Source of the DNA: Sphingomonas sp. AP4-R1
GTDB lineage: Bacteria; Pseudomonadota; Alphaproteobacteria; Sphingomonadales; Sphingomonadaceae
Assembly: GCF_013113735.1 (NCBI RefSeq)
Contig: NZ_CP053346.1
Location: forward strand, 2,122,001-2,186,000
Length of the DNA: 64,000 nucleotides
Direction: 5' to 3'
Below, in pieces: positions 1-8,008 of the stretch. The notes beneath the pieces are model-generated. The model saw nothing but the letters and a program-made list of their open reading frames with translations. It searched no databases and was not told the origin of the DNA. Position numbers and translations under genes: made by a program. How positions within the stretch are numbered: the stretch's first letter is position 1; each line of letters begins with the position of its first letter.

Positions 1-1046
1 GCGCGCTCCTCGGTCAGGTCGCGCAGCGCCAGCACCAGGCAGTCGCGTCCGCGATATTCGATATGATGGGTCATCGCCTCGAAGATGCGCTGGTCGCCCG
101 CCACGGTTTCGCGGCTCGGCATGAGCGCGACTTCCACCGGCATGGCGCGCTGGGTCAGCAGGGGCATGCCATCGGCCGCGACGAGATAGGCGTCGGGCGA
201 CATGCCGAGAAGCTGGCGCTGCTCCACGCCGGTCAGCGTCACGAAGCGCGCATTCGCCTCGATGATGGTGGTGCCGTGGATGATGGCCAGCCCTTCGAGC
301 GTGGCATCCGCCAGACCCTTGAGATCGGAGAGATAGCGATCGATCATGAAGGCGGTGCCGGTGGCGGCGAGGACGCCGGCCACGGCGACGACGATCGCGG
401 TGACCAGCCACAGCCGGTCGCCTTCGCCATGCACGTCATGGCCGGGAATCATCGTCATGGTGGTGGCGGCCATGGCCGAGAAATGCACCGCGCACACCGC
501 GACGATCGCGAGCAATGCCGGTATCGCCACCTGCTTCCAGCCGCGAAGGCGGCCGAATGCGACGAAGGCGCCGATGAAGGCGAGGCTGGACACGATCGTC
601 GCGCCCACGATCGGGCCGGGCCGATACGTCAAGGACACGTCGGTCACGGCGGCCATGCCGATGAAGTGCATCAGCCCGACGCCGGCGGTCGAGATCAGGC
701 CCGCCTGCACCGCCGTCAGCGTGTCGCGGCGCTCGCCGAGCGGACGCAGCGCGATCCAGAACAGGGCGATGATGATCGCGACCGAAATGGCGGTCAGGCC
801 GATGTCGTAATGCATCGGCATGCCGTCGCGGTGGCCGAGCATGGCCACGAAATGCGTGGCCCATACGCCGATGCCGCCGGTGCACGCGCTGATCGCCGAC
901 CATTGGTGGCGGCGATGCTTCGTGAATTCCAGCGAGCGTTGCAGGATCAGGAAGAGGCAGAGGCTCCCGACGGTCCAGATCGCGGCGGCAAGCAGCAGCA
1001 ACATGTGATCATGCTGTTGCCAGGTGTAACGCAAGATACTCAACAT
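1..1046 (-). CDS. MHYT-domain membrane sensor with PAS domain (5' part; runs off the window)
   Basis: The frame is open from an ATG at 1046 to the left edge, so the C-terminus is missing. The N-terminal part has about seven hydrophobic segments. They carry repeated His-Phe/Met-containing motifs, including MHFIGM and HFSAMAATTM, which are typical of the MHYT integral-membrane sensor domain thought to bind copper and sense a diatomic gas. A PAS-like stretch follows at about residue 240 (ATLEGLAIIHG, then a conserved asparagine). In this family the missing part is usually GGDEF and/or EAL, so a cyclic-di-GMP enzyme is likely, but that is inference. No gene lies within 300 bases upstream on the same strand. 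Confidence 0.85.
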   Translation of the reverse strand, partial: MLSILRYTWQQHDHMLLLLAAAIWTVGSLCLFLILQRSLEFTKHRRHQWSAISACTGGIGVWATHFVAMLGHRDGMPMHYDIGLTAISVAIIIALFWIALRPLGERRDTLTAVQAGLISTAGVGLMHFIGMAAVTDVSLTYRPGPIVGATIVSSLAFIGAFVAFGRLRGWKQVAIPALLAIVAVCAVHFSAMAATTMTMIPGHDVHGEGDRLWLVTAIVVAVAGVLAATGTAFMIDRYLSDLKGLADATLEGLAIIHGTTIIEANARFVTLTGVEQRQLLGMSPDAYLVAADGMPLLTQRAMPVEVALMPSRETVAGDQRIFEAMTHHIEYRGRDCLVLALRDLTEER

Positions 1047-1348
1047 CGGTTTTGGCCCCGGCGGACAATCGAAAGCGATGATCGCGCTGGTTAATTCTGC
1101 GCTCGACTCCCTTAAAAAACTGTTTGAAATCAGATTATTGTCGCGGATTTGAGATTTACCGGACTTTGTTCCGATCCTTGGCGGATTACCGGGAATTTTC
1201 TGCTTGGAATGATGGCGGGGCGGCCTGGAAACTTGTTCGGAAATCGATCGATCCACCGATTTTATTGTGACGGATGCGAAAGGCTTGCGAGATTCGCGGC
1301 GCATGCCAAGCAGGCCGGCGAAGGCTGGTTCGGTGAGGTTCGGGTGCG
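1047..1348. other. Intergenic stretch without a recognised gene
   Basis: About 300 bases separate the divergent MHYT sensor and the small membrane protein. The part nearest the sensor is relatively AT-rich (a run of A around 1112-1120) and could hold its promoter. I see no convincing coding frame, repeat or strong hairpin here. Confidence 0.5.
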
Positions 1349-1630
1349 ATGGCGAATGGTTATGATGGCGGCGGCGCGATCGGCGGCAAATGGGGCTGCG
1401 CGCTCTCGGCCGCGCTGGGCGTGCCGCTGATTGCGGGCGCGGTCGTGCTGAGCGCCTATGGCGAGTGTGCCGAGGGCGTCGCCTGCCATCAGGGGCTCAA
1501 CTGGCGGTTGCTGGCCGGCGGGGCGCTGGCGGCGATCGGTCTCGGCTTCGGCACGCTCCTCCTCGTCAACGTCACCTTCCGCCGCCTGCGCATGCTGGCC
1601 GCACAGGAGAAGCGGGACGGAGAAAACTAA
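1349..1630 (+). CDS. Small two-helix membrane protein, function unknown
   Basis: The 93-residue frame starts at ATG 1349. It has two hydrophobic segments, at about residues 15-37 and 53-76, separated by a short loop with two cysteines (ECAEGVACHQ), which might form a disulfide outside the membrane. The tail is basic and charged. A palindromic repeat follows immediately. I do not recognise a family. The reading frame has third-position GC bias like its neighbours, which favours a real gene. Confidence 0.6.
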   Translation: MANGYDGGGAIGGKWGCALSAALGVPLIAGAVVLSAYGECAEGVACHQGLNWRLLAGGALAAIGLGFGTLLLVNVTFRRLRMLAAQEKRDGEN

Positions 1631-1631
1631 A

Positions 1632-1717
1632 ACCGCTCGTGCCGAGCCTGTCGAAGCACAGTCCTTACTTTCGTCAAAGAGAAGAACCGCACTTCGACGG
1701 GCTCAGTGCAAACGGGA
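1632..1717. repeat. Intergenic imperfect palindrome, 'gagcctgtcgaag' family
   Basis: The left arm contains gccgagcctgtcgaagcac. The right arm contains cttcgacgggctcag, its imperfect reverse complement. The element sits between convergent genes and matches the one at 19246-19330. Confidence 0.8.
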
Positions 1718-1725
1718 AAGGGACT

Positions 1726-3132
1726 TCAGCCCCGCAGACGCGCCAGCGCTTCGCCCATCCGCCGGATCGCCGCCACCTTGGCGTTGAGCTGACCCCAATC
1801 GTCGTCGCGATCGATGTGCGACCAGATCTCCTCCACCTCCTCGATATGCATCGAGCACGGATTGGCGTCGGTCCAATGGGGATGGTCCAGCGGGCCGGAC
1901 GGCGTGCGGCCTTCCAGCAGGCCGGCCAGTTCCACGAACGCCGGCGCATCATAGGCCGCATCCGCCGGGGAGGCGCCGCGCCGCCGTCCGCCCGCCCAGT
2001 CGAAAAAGAAGCGATCGATCGTCACTTCGCCGGGGGTGAGCGCCGCCTCGATCGCCTGCACCAGCGCGAGATCGGCCTGCTCGTCCGCTGTCGTCACGCC
2101 CAGCCGCGCGAGCATCGCGTCGCTGATCGCGCGCTCATAGAGAGCGGGGAAGGTGTCGAGGATCGGCGCCAGCGCCTCCACCGGCTGCACCTTCGACAAG
2201 GCGATGGCCAGCTGCACCACGTTCCAGTGGATCGCATGCGCCTGCCGCCCGAAGGCGTAGAGCCCCTGATGATCGAAGTAGGCGGCGGTGAAGCCCATGT
2301 CCCAGTGGGGCGTGAAGCGCCACGGGCCATAGTCGAAGCTCTCGGCGGTGACGTTGATATTGTCCGTGTTCAGCACGCCGTGCACGAAGCCCGCCGCCAT
2401 GTAGCTGGCCGCCAGCCGCGCGGTGCCCGCCACCACAAGTTCCAGCAGGCGCAACTCGGGCGTGTCGCCCGGCTTTTCCCCGAACAGATGGCGCAGCGCA
2501 TAGCGCGCGAGCCGTGTGATCTCGTCGGTCAGGCCCAGGGTCGCCAGCCGCTGGACGCTGCCGATGCGGACATGGCTGTGGCTCATCCGCACGAGGACGG
2601 AGGAGCGGGTGGGGGAGGGTTCGTCGCCCCGGTGCAGCGCCTCGCCCGTCTCGATCAGCGAGAAGGTGCGCGAGGTCCGTACGCCCAGAGCCTCCAGCAT
2701 CTCGGTCGCGAGTATCTCGCGCATGCCGCCCTTCAGCGTCAGCCGCCCGTCGCCGAAGCGGCTATAGGGCGTCTGGCCCGATCCCTTGGTGCCGAGATCG
2801 AGCAGGCGATCCCGATCGTCGATCATCTGCGCGAACAGGAAACCGCGCCCGTCGCCGATATCGGGATTGTACGCGCGGAACTGGTGGCCGTGATAGCGCA
2901 GCGCCAGCGGCCGGTGCAGGCTGCCCTCCAGCGGGAGGAAGCGCCCGAAATGCGCTGTCCACGCCGCGTCCGTCAGGTCCGCCAGCCCCACCTGCGTCGC
3001 CGCTCTGTCGTTGCGGAAGCGCAGGATCGTGCGCGGGAAATCGGCCGCCTCCACCGGATCGGCGAGGAAATCCGCCACTTCGTCGATGGCGGTGGAGGGG
3101 CGGAACGGGGTGGGTTGCGGATCGCCGGTCAT
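1726..3132 (-). CDS. selO: SelO-family protein adenylyltransferase (YdiU/UPF0061)
   Basis: This 468-residue protein belongs to the SelO pseudokinase family, whose characterised members transfer AMP from ATP to protein hydroxyl groups. Family landmarks are LALRYHGHQF, GTKGSGQTPYSR, a glycine-rich stretch ending in KGGMREILATEML, and the metal/ATP site HGVLNTDNINVT followed by FDYGPW. ATG 3132 is chosen because homology begins there; the frame stays open upstream but reads through the divergent hydrolase. Unlike E. coli SelO, whose C-terminal cysteine takes part in a regulatory disulfide, this protein has one cysteine (in PCSMH) and none near its end. The C-terminal quarter also diverges from the E. 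coli form. Confidence 0.9.
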   Translation of the reverse strand: MTGDPQPTPFRPSTAIDEVADFLADPVEAADFPRTILRFRNDRAATQVGLADLTDAAWTAHFGRFLPLEGSLHRPLALRYHGHQFRAYNPDIGDGRGFLFAQMIDDRDRLLDLGTKGSGQTPYSRFGDGRLTLKGGMREILATEMLEALGVRTSRTFSLIETGEALHRGDEPSPTRSSVLVRMSHSHVRIGSVQRLATLGLTDEITRLARYALRHLFGEKPGDTPELRLLELVVAGTARLAASYMAAGFVHGVLNTDNINVTAESFDYGPWRFTPHWDMGFTAAYFDHQGLYAFGRQAHAIHWNVVQLAIALSKVQPVEALAPILDTFPALYERAISDAMLARLGVTTADEQADLALVQAIEAALTPGEVTIDRFFFDWAGGRRRGASPADAAYDAPAFVELAGLLEGRTPSGPLDHPHWTDANPCSMHIEEVEEIWSHIDRDDDWGQLNAKVAAIRRMGEALARLRG

Positions 3133-3204
3133 CCCGACGATATGGTGCTGCCCTGCCGTCGGGCGCAACCGTGCCGTCAGGCGCAACCGGAGTGTCGCGT
3201 GTCT

Positions 3205-4068
3205 ATGTCGTTCGAGGATCGCACCTGGCTCTCGCCCGACGGGCTGGCGCTCCATTATCGCGATTATCCCGGTAGCGCCGCCGCCACGCCCGTTCTCTGC
3301 ATTCCCGGCCTCACCCGCAATGCGCGCGATTTCGAGGGCGTGGCGGAGCGGCTTTCGGGCGCGCGCCGCGTGATCGTGGTGGAACTGCGCGGGCGCGGGC
3401 AGAGCCACTATGCGCCCGATCCGATGACCTATGTGCCGCCCGTCTATGTGGGCGACATCCTCGCCCTGATCCAGCAGGCGGGGCTCGGCCCGGTCGCATT
3501 GTTCGGCACGTCGCTGGGCGGGATCGTCGCGATGCTGCTCTCCGCGATGCAGCCCGATGCGCTGGCGGGCGTCCTGCTCAACGATGTCGGCCCGGTGATC
3601 GATCCGGCCGGCCTCGCGCGCATCGCCGCTTATACCGGCAGGGATGTGGGCTGGCCCGATTGGGACACCGCCGCCGCCGCGCAGGCCGCCACGCACGCGC
3701 ATGCCTTCCCCGATTACGGGCCGGCCGAATGGCTGGCGATGGCGCATCGCGTCGCGCGGGACCGCGATGGCCTGATCGTCACCGATTATGATCCGGCGAT
3801 CGCGGTGCCTTTCTCGGCGCCGCCGCCCGATCCGGCGCCCGATCCCTGGCCGTTCCTGAACGGGCTGGTCGGCAAACCGGCGCTGCTGGTGCGCGGTGCG
3901 CTCTCCGATATCCTGAGCGCGGAGACGGCCGCGCGCATGATCGATCGCCTGCCGCAGATGGAACTGCTCACGCTGCCGCGCATCGGTCACGCGCCCATGC
4001 TGGACGAGCCCGAATGCGTGGCGGCGATCGATCGTCTGCTTGCGCGGATCGATGCCGCGCGGGAGTGA
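3205..4068 (+). CDS. Alpha/beta-hydrolase fold protein
   Basis: The protein has 287 residues from ATG 3205. It shows the hydrolase fold in order: an oxyanion-loop region CIPGLTRNARDF, a GRGQS turn, the nucleophile elbow GTSLGG, and a late IGHAPMLDEPE carrying the catalytic histidine. The acid is probably an aspartate in the region GALSDILS. The substrate is unknown; esterase or C-C bond hydrolase activity is possible. The gene is divergent from selO across 72 bases, so the two share a promoter region. A longer open frame upstream is an artefact of reading across the antisense selO. Confidence 0.88.
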   Translation: MSFEDRTWLSPDGLALHYRDYPGSAAATPVLCIPGLTRNARDFEGVAERLSGARRVIVVELRGRGQSHYAPDPMTYVPPVYVGDILALIQQAGLGPVALFGTSLGGIVAMLLSAMQPDALAGVLLNDVGPVIDPAGLARIAAYTGRDVGWPDWDTAAAAQAATHAHAFPDYGPAEWLAMAHRVARDRDGLIVTDYDPAIAVPFSAPPPDPAPDPWPFLNGLVGKPALLVRGALSDILSAETAARMIDRLPQMELLTLPRIGHAPMLDEPECVAAIDRLLARIDAARE

Positions 4069-4215
4069 CGGGGCCCTCGCGAACGCCGCGTGCGCGGGCA
4101 TGGAATGCGCCCGTCCGCGCATTGCCGAACGCGCACCGGGCGGAAACAACTTTCACCGCGCAATCGCCGGGCCTTTCCCTTATAGGCCAGCACTTCGAAA
4201 CACCGGAGAGACATT

Positions 4216-5619
4216 TTGTTCAAGGGTCTGCGTCCTATCCTGTATGGCGGTCGAGAAGTCTGGCCGATCATCGAGGGCGGAAAGGGCGTCGCTGTCTCGA
4301 ACCATGCCAGTGCGGGCGCGTGGGCAGCCGCCGGTGGCATCGGTACGATCTCGGCGGTCAATGCCGACAGCTATGATGCGGATGGCAAGATCATCCCGCA
4401 AATCTATCGCGCGCTCACGCGCCGCGACCGGCACGAAGAGCTGATCCAATATGCGATCGACGGCGCCGTCGAGCAGGTGAAGCGCGCGTTCGAGATCGCT
4501 GGCGGCAAGGGCGCGATCAACATCAACGTGCTGTGGGAAATGGGCGGCGCGCAGCGCGTGCTGCACGGCGTGCTGGAGCGGACGCGCGGCATGGTCGCGG
4601 GTGTCACCTGCGGCGCCGGCATGCCCTACAAGCTGTCCGAGATCGCCGCCTCCTACGGCGTGAACTATCTGCCGATCGTCAGCTCCGGCCGCGCGTTCAA
4701 CGCGCTGTGGAAGCGCGCTTATTCCAAGGCGTCGGAATGGCTGGCGGGCGTGGTCTATGAGGATCCGTGGCTCGCGGGCGGGCATAACGGCTTGTCCAAT
4801 GCGGAAGATCCGCGCGCGCCGCAGGATCCCTATCCGCGCGTGAAGGCGCTGCGCGAGACGATGCGCGCCGGCGGCGTGTCCGAAGACGTGCCGATCATCA
4901 TGGCGGGCGGCGTCTGGTTCCTGCGCGACTGGAACGACTGGATCGACAATCCCGAGCTGGGCAGCATCGCCTTCCAGTTCGGCACGCGGCCTCTGCTGAC
5001 GCAGGAGAGCCCGATCAGCCAGGAGTGGAAGGATCGGCTGACGACGCTCGACGAGGGCGACATCCTGCTCCACCGCTTCAGCCCCACCGGCTTCTATTCC
5101 TCGGCCGTCCGCAACGATTTCCTGCGCAATCTGGAAGCGCGGTCGGAGCGCCAGATCGCGTTCTCGATGGAAGCGGCGGGCGACCACCAGTTCCAGCTGG
5201 ACGTGGGCGTGAAGGGCAAGAGCTTCTGGGTCACGCTCGGCGATCTGCACCGTGCGCGCGAATGGGACGGGCGCGGCTTCACCACCGCGCTGAAGACGCC
5301 GGACAATACGCTCGTCTTCGTCACGCCGGAGGAGATGAAGATCATCCGCAAGGATCAGGCGGATTGCATGGGCTGCCTCAGCCAGTGCAGCTTCTCCGCC
5401 TGGGCCGATACGGAAGGCAATTCCACCGGGCGCCTCGCCGATCCGCGCAGCTTCTGCATCCAGAAGACGCTGCAGGAGATCGGCCATGGCGGGCCGGTGG
5501 ATCAAAACCTGATGTTCGCGGGCCACGCGGCCTACAAGTTCAAGCAGGATCCCTTCTATTCGAACGGCTTCGTGCCGTCGGTGAAGCAGCTCGTCGATCG
5601 CATCCTGACCGGCGATTGA
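4216..5619 (+). CDS. Nitronate monooxygenase-like FMN oxidoreductase with C-terminal Cys cluster
   Basis: This 467-residue protein has the TIM-barrel layout of the NMO/2-nitropropane dioxygenase/FabK superfamily: an N-terminal SNHASAGAWAAAGGIG loop, GAININVLWEMGG, GVTCGAGMPYK and IIMAGGVWFL with FQFGTRPL, which build the FMN phosphate site. The start is TTG at 4216, preceded by GGAGAG at 4205-4210; no in-frame ATG fits better. A long C-terminal extension carries C384, C387, C391 and C414 (C-x2-C-x3-C-x22-C), which could bind a metal or Fe-S centre. The substrate is unknown; the family oxidises nitronates or reduces enoyl thioesters. Confidence 0.83.
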   Translation: MFKGLRPILYGGREVWPIIEGGKGVAVSNHASAGAWAAAGGIGTISAVNADSYDADGKIIPQIYRALTRRDRHEELIQYAIDGAVEQVKRAFEIAGGKGAININVLWEMGGAQRVLHGVLERTRGMVAGVTCGAGMPYKLSEIAASYGVNYLPIVSSGRAFNALWKRAYSKASEWLAGVVYEDPWLAGGHNGLSNAEDPRAPQDPYPRVKALRETMRAGGVSEDVPIIMAGGVWFLRDWNDWIDNPELGSIAFQFGTRPLLTQESPISQEWKDRLTTLDEGDILLHRFSPTGFYSSAVRNDFLRNLEARSERQIAFSMEAAGDHQFQLDVGVKGKSFWVTLGDLHRAREWDGRGFTTALKTPDNTLVFVTPEEMKIIRKDQADCMGCLSQCSFSAWADTEGNSTGRLADPRSFCIQKTLQEIGHGGPVDQNLMFAGHAAYKFKQDPFYSNGFVPSVKQLVDRILTGD

Positions 5620-5630
5620 TCGCGGGTAAC

Positions 5631-5711
5631 GTCATGCCGGCGCAGGCCGGCATCGCGTGACGCGGGGGATCGCTCCTTCATCGGGCGATCCCGGCCTGCT
5701 CCGGGATGACG
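5631..5711. repeat. Intergenic imperfect palindrome, 'gtcatgccggc/ccgggatgac' type
   Basis: The element opens with gtcatgccggcgcaggccgg and closes with ccggcctgctccgggatgac, imperfect reverse complements around a short centre. It lies between two co-directional genes and resembles the 33798-33883 element. Confidence 0.7.
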
Positions 5712-5805
5712 CGGAAGGATGAGCGGGCGTGCGCCGCTCTCCCTTTCCCCCGCCCAAGATAAATTCGTGACACTTTCGCGATCGCGCCTCTAAGCTCGTT
5801 CGTCC

Positions 5806-6498
5806 ATGAAGCGCGCGTTGATCATCCGTCATGTCCCGCACGAAGGCGTCGCGGGTTATCGCCTGCCGATCGAGCGGGCCGGCTACGACCTCTCCCGCGT
5901 CGATGTCGGCGATCCCGCTTTCTCCTCGGTCGATCTGGTCGAGCCCGATCTGGTCATCATGATGGGCGGCCCGATGGGCGTGTACGAGCGCGAGCAATAT
6001 CCCTGGATCGGCTGCCAGCTGCGCCGGCTCGCGAGGCGGCTGGAAGCGGACCGGCCGACGCTCGGCGTCTGCTTCGGCAGCCAGATGATGGCGGCGGCAC
6101 TCGGCGCGCCCGTCTTCGCCGGGCCGGTGAAGGAAGTGGGTTTCGCGCCGATCGCGCTAACGGACGTGGGCGCTGCCTCGCCGCTGCGCCATCTCGAGGG
6201 CACGTCGGTGCTGCACTGGCATGGCGACACGTTCGATCTGCCGGACAATGTCGAGCGGCTCGCCGAGACGCCGGCTTATGCCAATCAGGCGTTCCGGCGC
6301 GGCCCGCGCCTGCTCGCGCTGCAATTCCATGCCGAGATGGGCGAGGATCCGCGCATCGACGCCTGGCTGCAGGATACGCCCTATATCGCCTCCGCCGGCA
6401 CCGATCCCGCCACCGTCCGCGCCGATCATGACGCGCTCGGTCCGCAGGCCGTGTCCGCCGGCCGCGCGATGATCGCGGAGTGGCTGGCAGGGCTGTAA
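5806..6498 (+). CDS. Class I glutamine amidotransferase domain protein
   Basis: The protein has 230 residues and a complete class I amidotransferase triad: nucleophile C89 in TLGVCFGSQ, and H175 and E177 in LQFHAEMGE. The MMGGPMGVYE motif near residue 52 forms the oxyanion side. Stand-alone proteins of this type resemble the glutaminase part of GMP synthase but act on other, often amine or gamma-glutamyl, substrates. No synthetase partner lies beside it. The substrate is therefore unknown. Confidence 0.87.
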   Translation: MKRALIIRHVPHEGVAGYRLPIERAGYDLSRVDVGDPAFSSVDLVEPDLVIMMGGPMGVYEREQYPWIGCQLRRLARRLEADRPTLGVCFGSQMMAAALGAPVFAGPVKEVGFAPIALTDVGAASPLRHLEGTSVLHWHGDTFDLPDNVERLAETPAYANQAFRRGPRLLALQFHAEMGEDPRIDAWLQDTPYIASAGTDPATVRADHDALGPQAVSAGRAMIAEWLAGL

Positions 6499-6542
6499 GC
6501 TTCATCTCGTCATGGCTTGGCTGCGCTCGCCATGACGAAGGC

Positions 6543-6573
6543 AAAAAAAGAGCCCCGGCATCGCTGCCGGGGC
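6543..6573 (-). terminator. Rho-independent terminator on the minus strand
   Basis: A nine-base-pair GC stem (gccccggca / tgccggggc, 6552-6573) is followed on the minus strand by TCTTTTTTTG. The T-run orientation means it ends a leftward transcript. The nearest recognised leftward gene ends about 390 bases upstream at 6966. The A-run is on the wrong side for strong termination of the rightward amidotransferase transcript. Confidence 0.8.
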
Positions 6574-6818
6574 CCATCTTTCTCGATCGGGGGATGACGA
6601 GAAAAGCTTATCTGCAAATGCGATGGCCGTTCCGGGTCACGGCGAACGGCCGTTCCTTGAATTCGCGGCAACCGAACGGTGCAGAGGGGGAACGGTTCCG
6701 CCTCGTCCGGCATCGATCAGGCCCGTGCGGCAACGCCGATCGACGACCCCTCTTTCGGGCAGCGAACCGGAATCGCATCTGAACGCCTTGTTGTCGGCCG
6801 TTCAGGTGAAAAGCCCCC

Positions 6819-6919
6819 GTCATTCCCGCGAAGGCGGAAATCCATGGAAGCGATGCCGATGTGGAGTGTGCCCGCCTCTCTTGGGGGAGGCCATGGATTC
6901 CCGCCTTCGCGGGAATGAC
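6819..6919. repeat. Intergenic imperfect palindrome, 'cattcccgcgaaggcgg' family
   Basis: The left arm is gtcattcccgcgaaggcgg and the right arm ccgccttcgcgggaatgac, a nearly perfect reverse complement. Inner sub-arms (aatccatgg / ccatggatt) add to the cruciform. It matches the 10451-10525 element. Confidence 0.88.
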
Positions 6920-6965
6920 GTATGATTTGTCCGGGTGATTACGTGGTGCCTTAAGAAAGGCCCCC

Positions 6966-7976
6966 TCACACCCAGCCTTCCAGCACCTGATCGGGCGGGC
7001 GGTGGCCGTCGGCCCAGGTCTTGATGTTGGCGATCACCTTGGCGCCCTGCGCCGCGCGCGCCTCGTGCGTGGCGGAGGCGATGTGCGGCAGCAGCAGCAC
7101 ATTCTCCATCGCGATCAGGCGCGGATCGATCACCGGCGCATGATCGAACACGTCGAGCCCCGCGCCCGCGATCACCTTGTCCTCCAGCGCGCGGATCACG
7201 GCCTCGCCGTCCACGATCTCGCCCCGCGCGATATTCACCAGATAGCCGTCGGCGCCCAGCAGCCCCAGCCGCCGCGCATCGATCATCCCGTGCGTCTGCG
7301 CGGTGAGCGGACAGTGGATCGAGACGATATCGGCCGCCTCCATCAGCGCGTCGGCGCTCGGCAGATAGGTCGCGCCCAGCTCCGCCTCGATCGCCTCGGG
7401 CAGGCGGCGGCGATTGTGATAGACGATCTCCACGCCGAAGCCCTTCGCGCGCGCCGCCACCGCGCGGCCGATCCGCCCCATGCCGAGGATGCCGAGCGTG
7501 CGCCCGCCGATCCGATGCCCCAGCATCGCGGTCGGGCTCCAGCCCGCCCAGGTTCCCGATCGCGCTACGCGCTCGCCCTCCACGATCCGGCGTGGCAGCG
7601 CGAGGATCAGCGACATGGCGAGGTCGGCCGTATCCTCGGTCAGCGCGCCCGGCGTGTTGGTCACGACGATCCGGCGCGCGCGCGCCGCCTTCAGATCGAT
7701 ATGATCCACGCCGTTGCCGAAATTGGCGATCAGCGTCAGGCGCGGCCCCGCCGCCGCGATCAGGTCCGCATCGATCCGGTCGGTGATCGTCGGCACCAGC
7801 ACGTCGATGTCGCGCACCGCCTCGGCCAGCGCGGCCGCGTCCAGCGGCGCGTCATCAGCGCGCAGCACCACGTCGAACAATTCGCCCATCCTTCGCTCCA
7901 CGGCCTCCGGCAGCCGGCGCGTGACGAACACGCGCGGTCGCGATGGCCGGGCCGATGAGAAGGGCGCTTCGGACAT
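6966..7976 (-). CDS. D-2-hydroxyacid dehydrogenase (glyoxylate/hydroxypyruvate reductase type)
   Basis: The protein has 336 residues and the two-domain D-isomer-specific dehydrogenase layout. The NAD(P)-binding motif is LGILGMGRIGRAVA. The substrate-domain signature is IANFGNGVDHIDL. The catalytic arginine is in NIARGEIVD and the histidine in LLPHIASAT. The usual glutamate region reads GLDVFDHAP. It probably reduces glyoxylate or hydroxypyruvate. ATG 7976 is used; the start region contains a dispensable Ser/Pro-rich leader. The MFS gene lies 32 bases further down on the same strand (it ends at 8009), so the MFS gene and this one may be cotranscribed. Confidence 0.9.
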   Translation of the reverse strand: MSEAPFSSARPSRPRVFVTRRLPEAVERRMGELFDVVLRADDAPLDAAALAEAVRDIDVLVPTITDRIDADLIAAAGPRLTLIANFGNGVDHIDLKAARARRIVVTNTPGALTEDTADLAMSLILALPRRIVEGERVARSGTWAGWSPTAMLGHRIGGRTLGILGMGRIGRAVAARAKGFGVEIVYHNRRRLPEAIEAELGATYLPSADALMEAADIVSIHCPLTAQTHGMIDARRLGLLGADGYLVNIARGEIVDGEAVIRALEDKVIAGAGLDVFDHAPVIDPRLIAMENVLLLPHIASATHEARAAQGAKVIANIKTWADGHRPPDQVLEGWV

Positions 7977-8008
7977 GCTCCGTCGCTAGGCGCGCCGGGC
8001 GCGGATGG

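Larger units (their letters stand above)
6499..6965. other. 467-base gap with terminator and repeat but no recognised gene
   Basis: The gap between the amidotransferase and the convergent dehydrogenase holds a minus-strand terminator at 6543-6573 and a palindromic repeat at 6819-6919. On the minus strand a 71-codon frame ends at 6608, just before the terminator (tail CREFKERPFAVTRN, then two more basic residues and a cysteine). Its N-terminal part looks random. The stretch may encode a small protein or an untranslated RNA. Confidence 0.45.

Noticed and set aside
63..1094. Plus-strand 343-codon frame at the left edge
   Set aside because: It is antisense to the MHYT sensor, which has clear membrane segments and motifs.
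1390..3204. Extended plus-strand frame upstream of the alpha/beta hydrolase
   Set aside because: It runs across the small membrane gene and antisense to selO; homology begins at ATG 3205.
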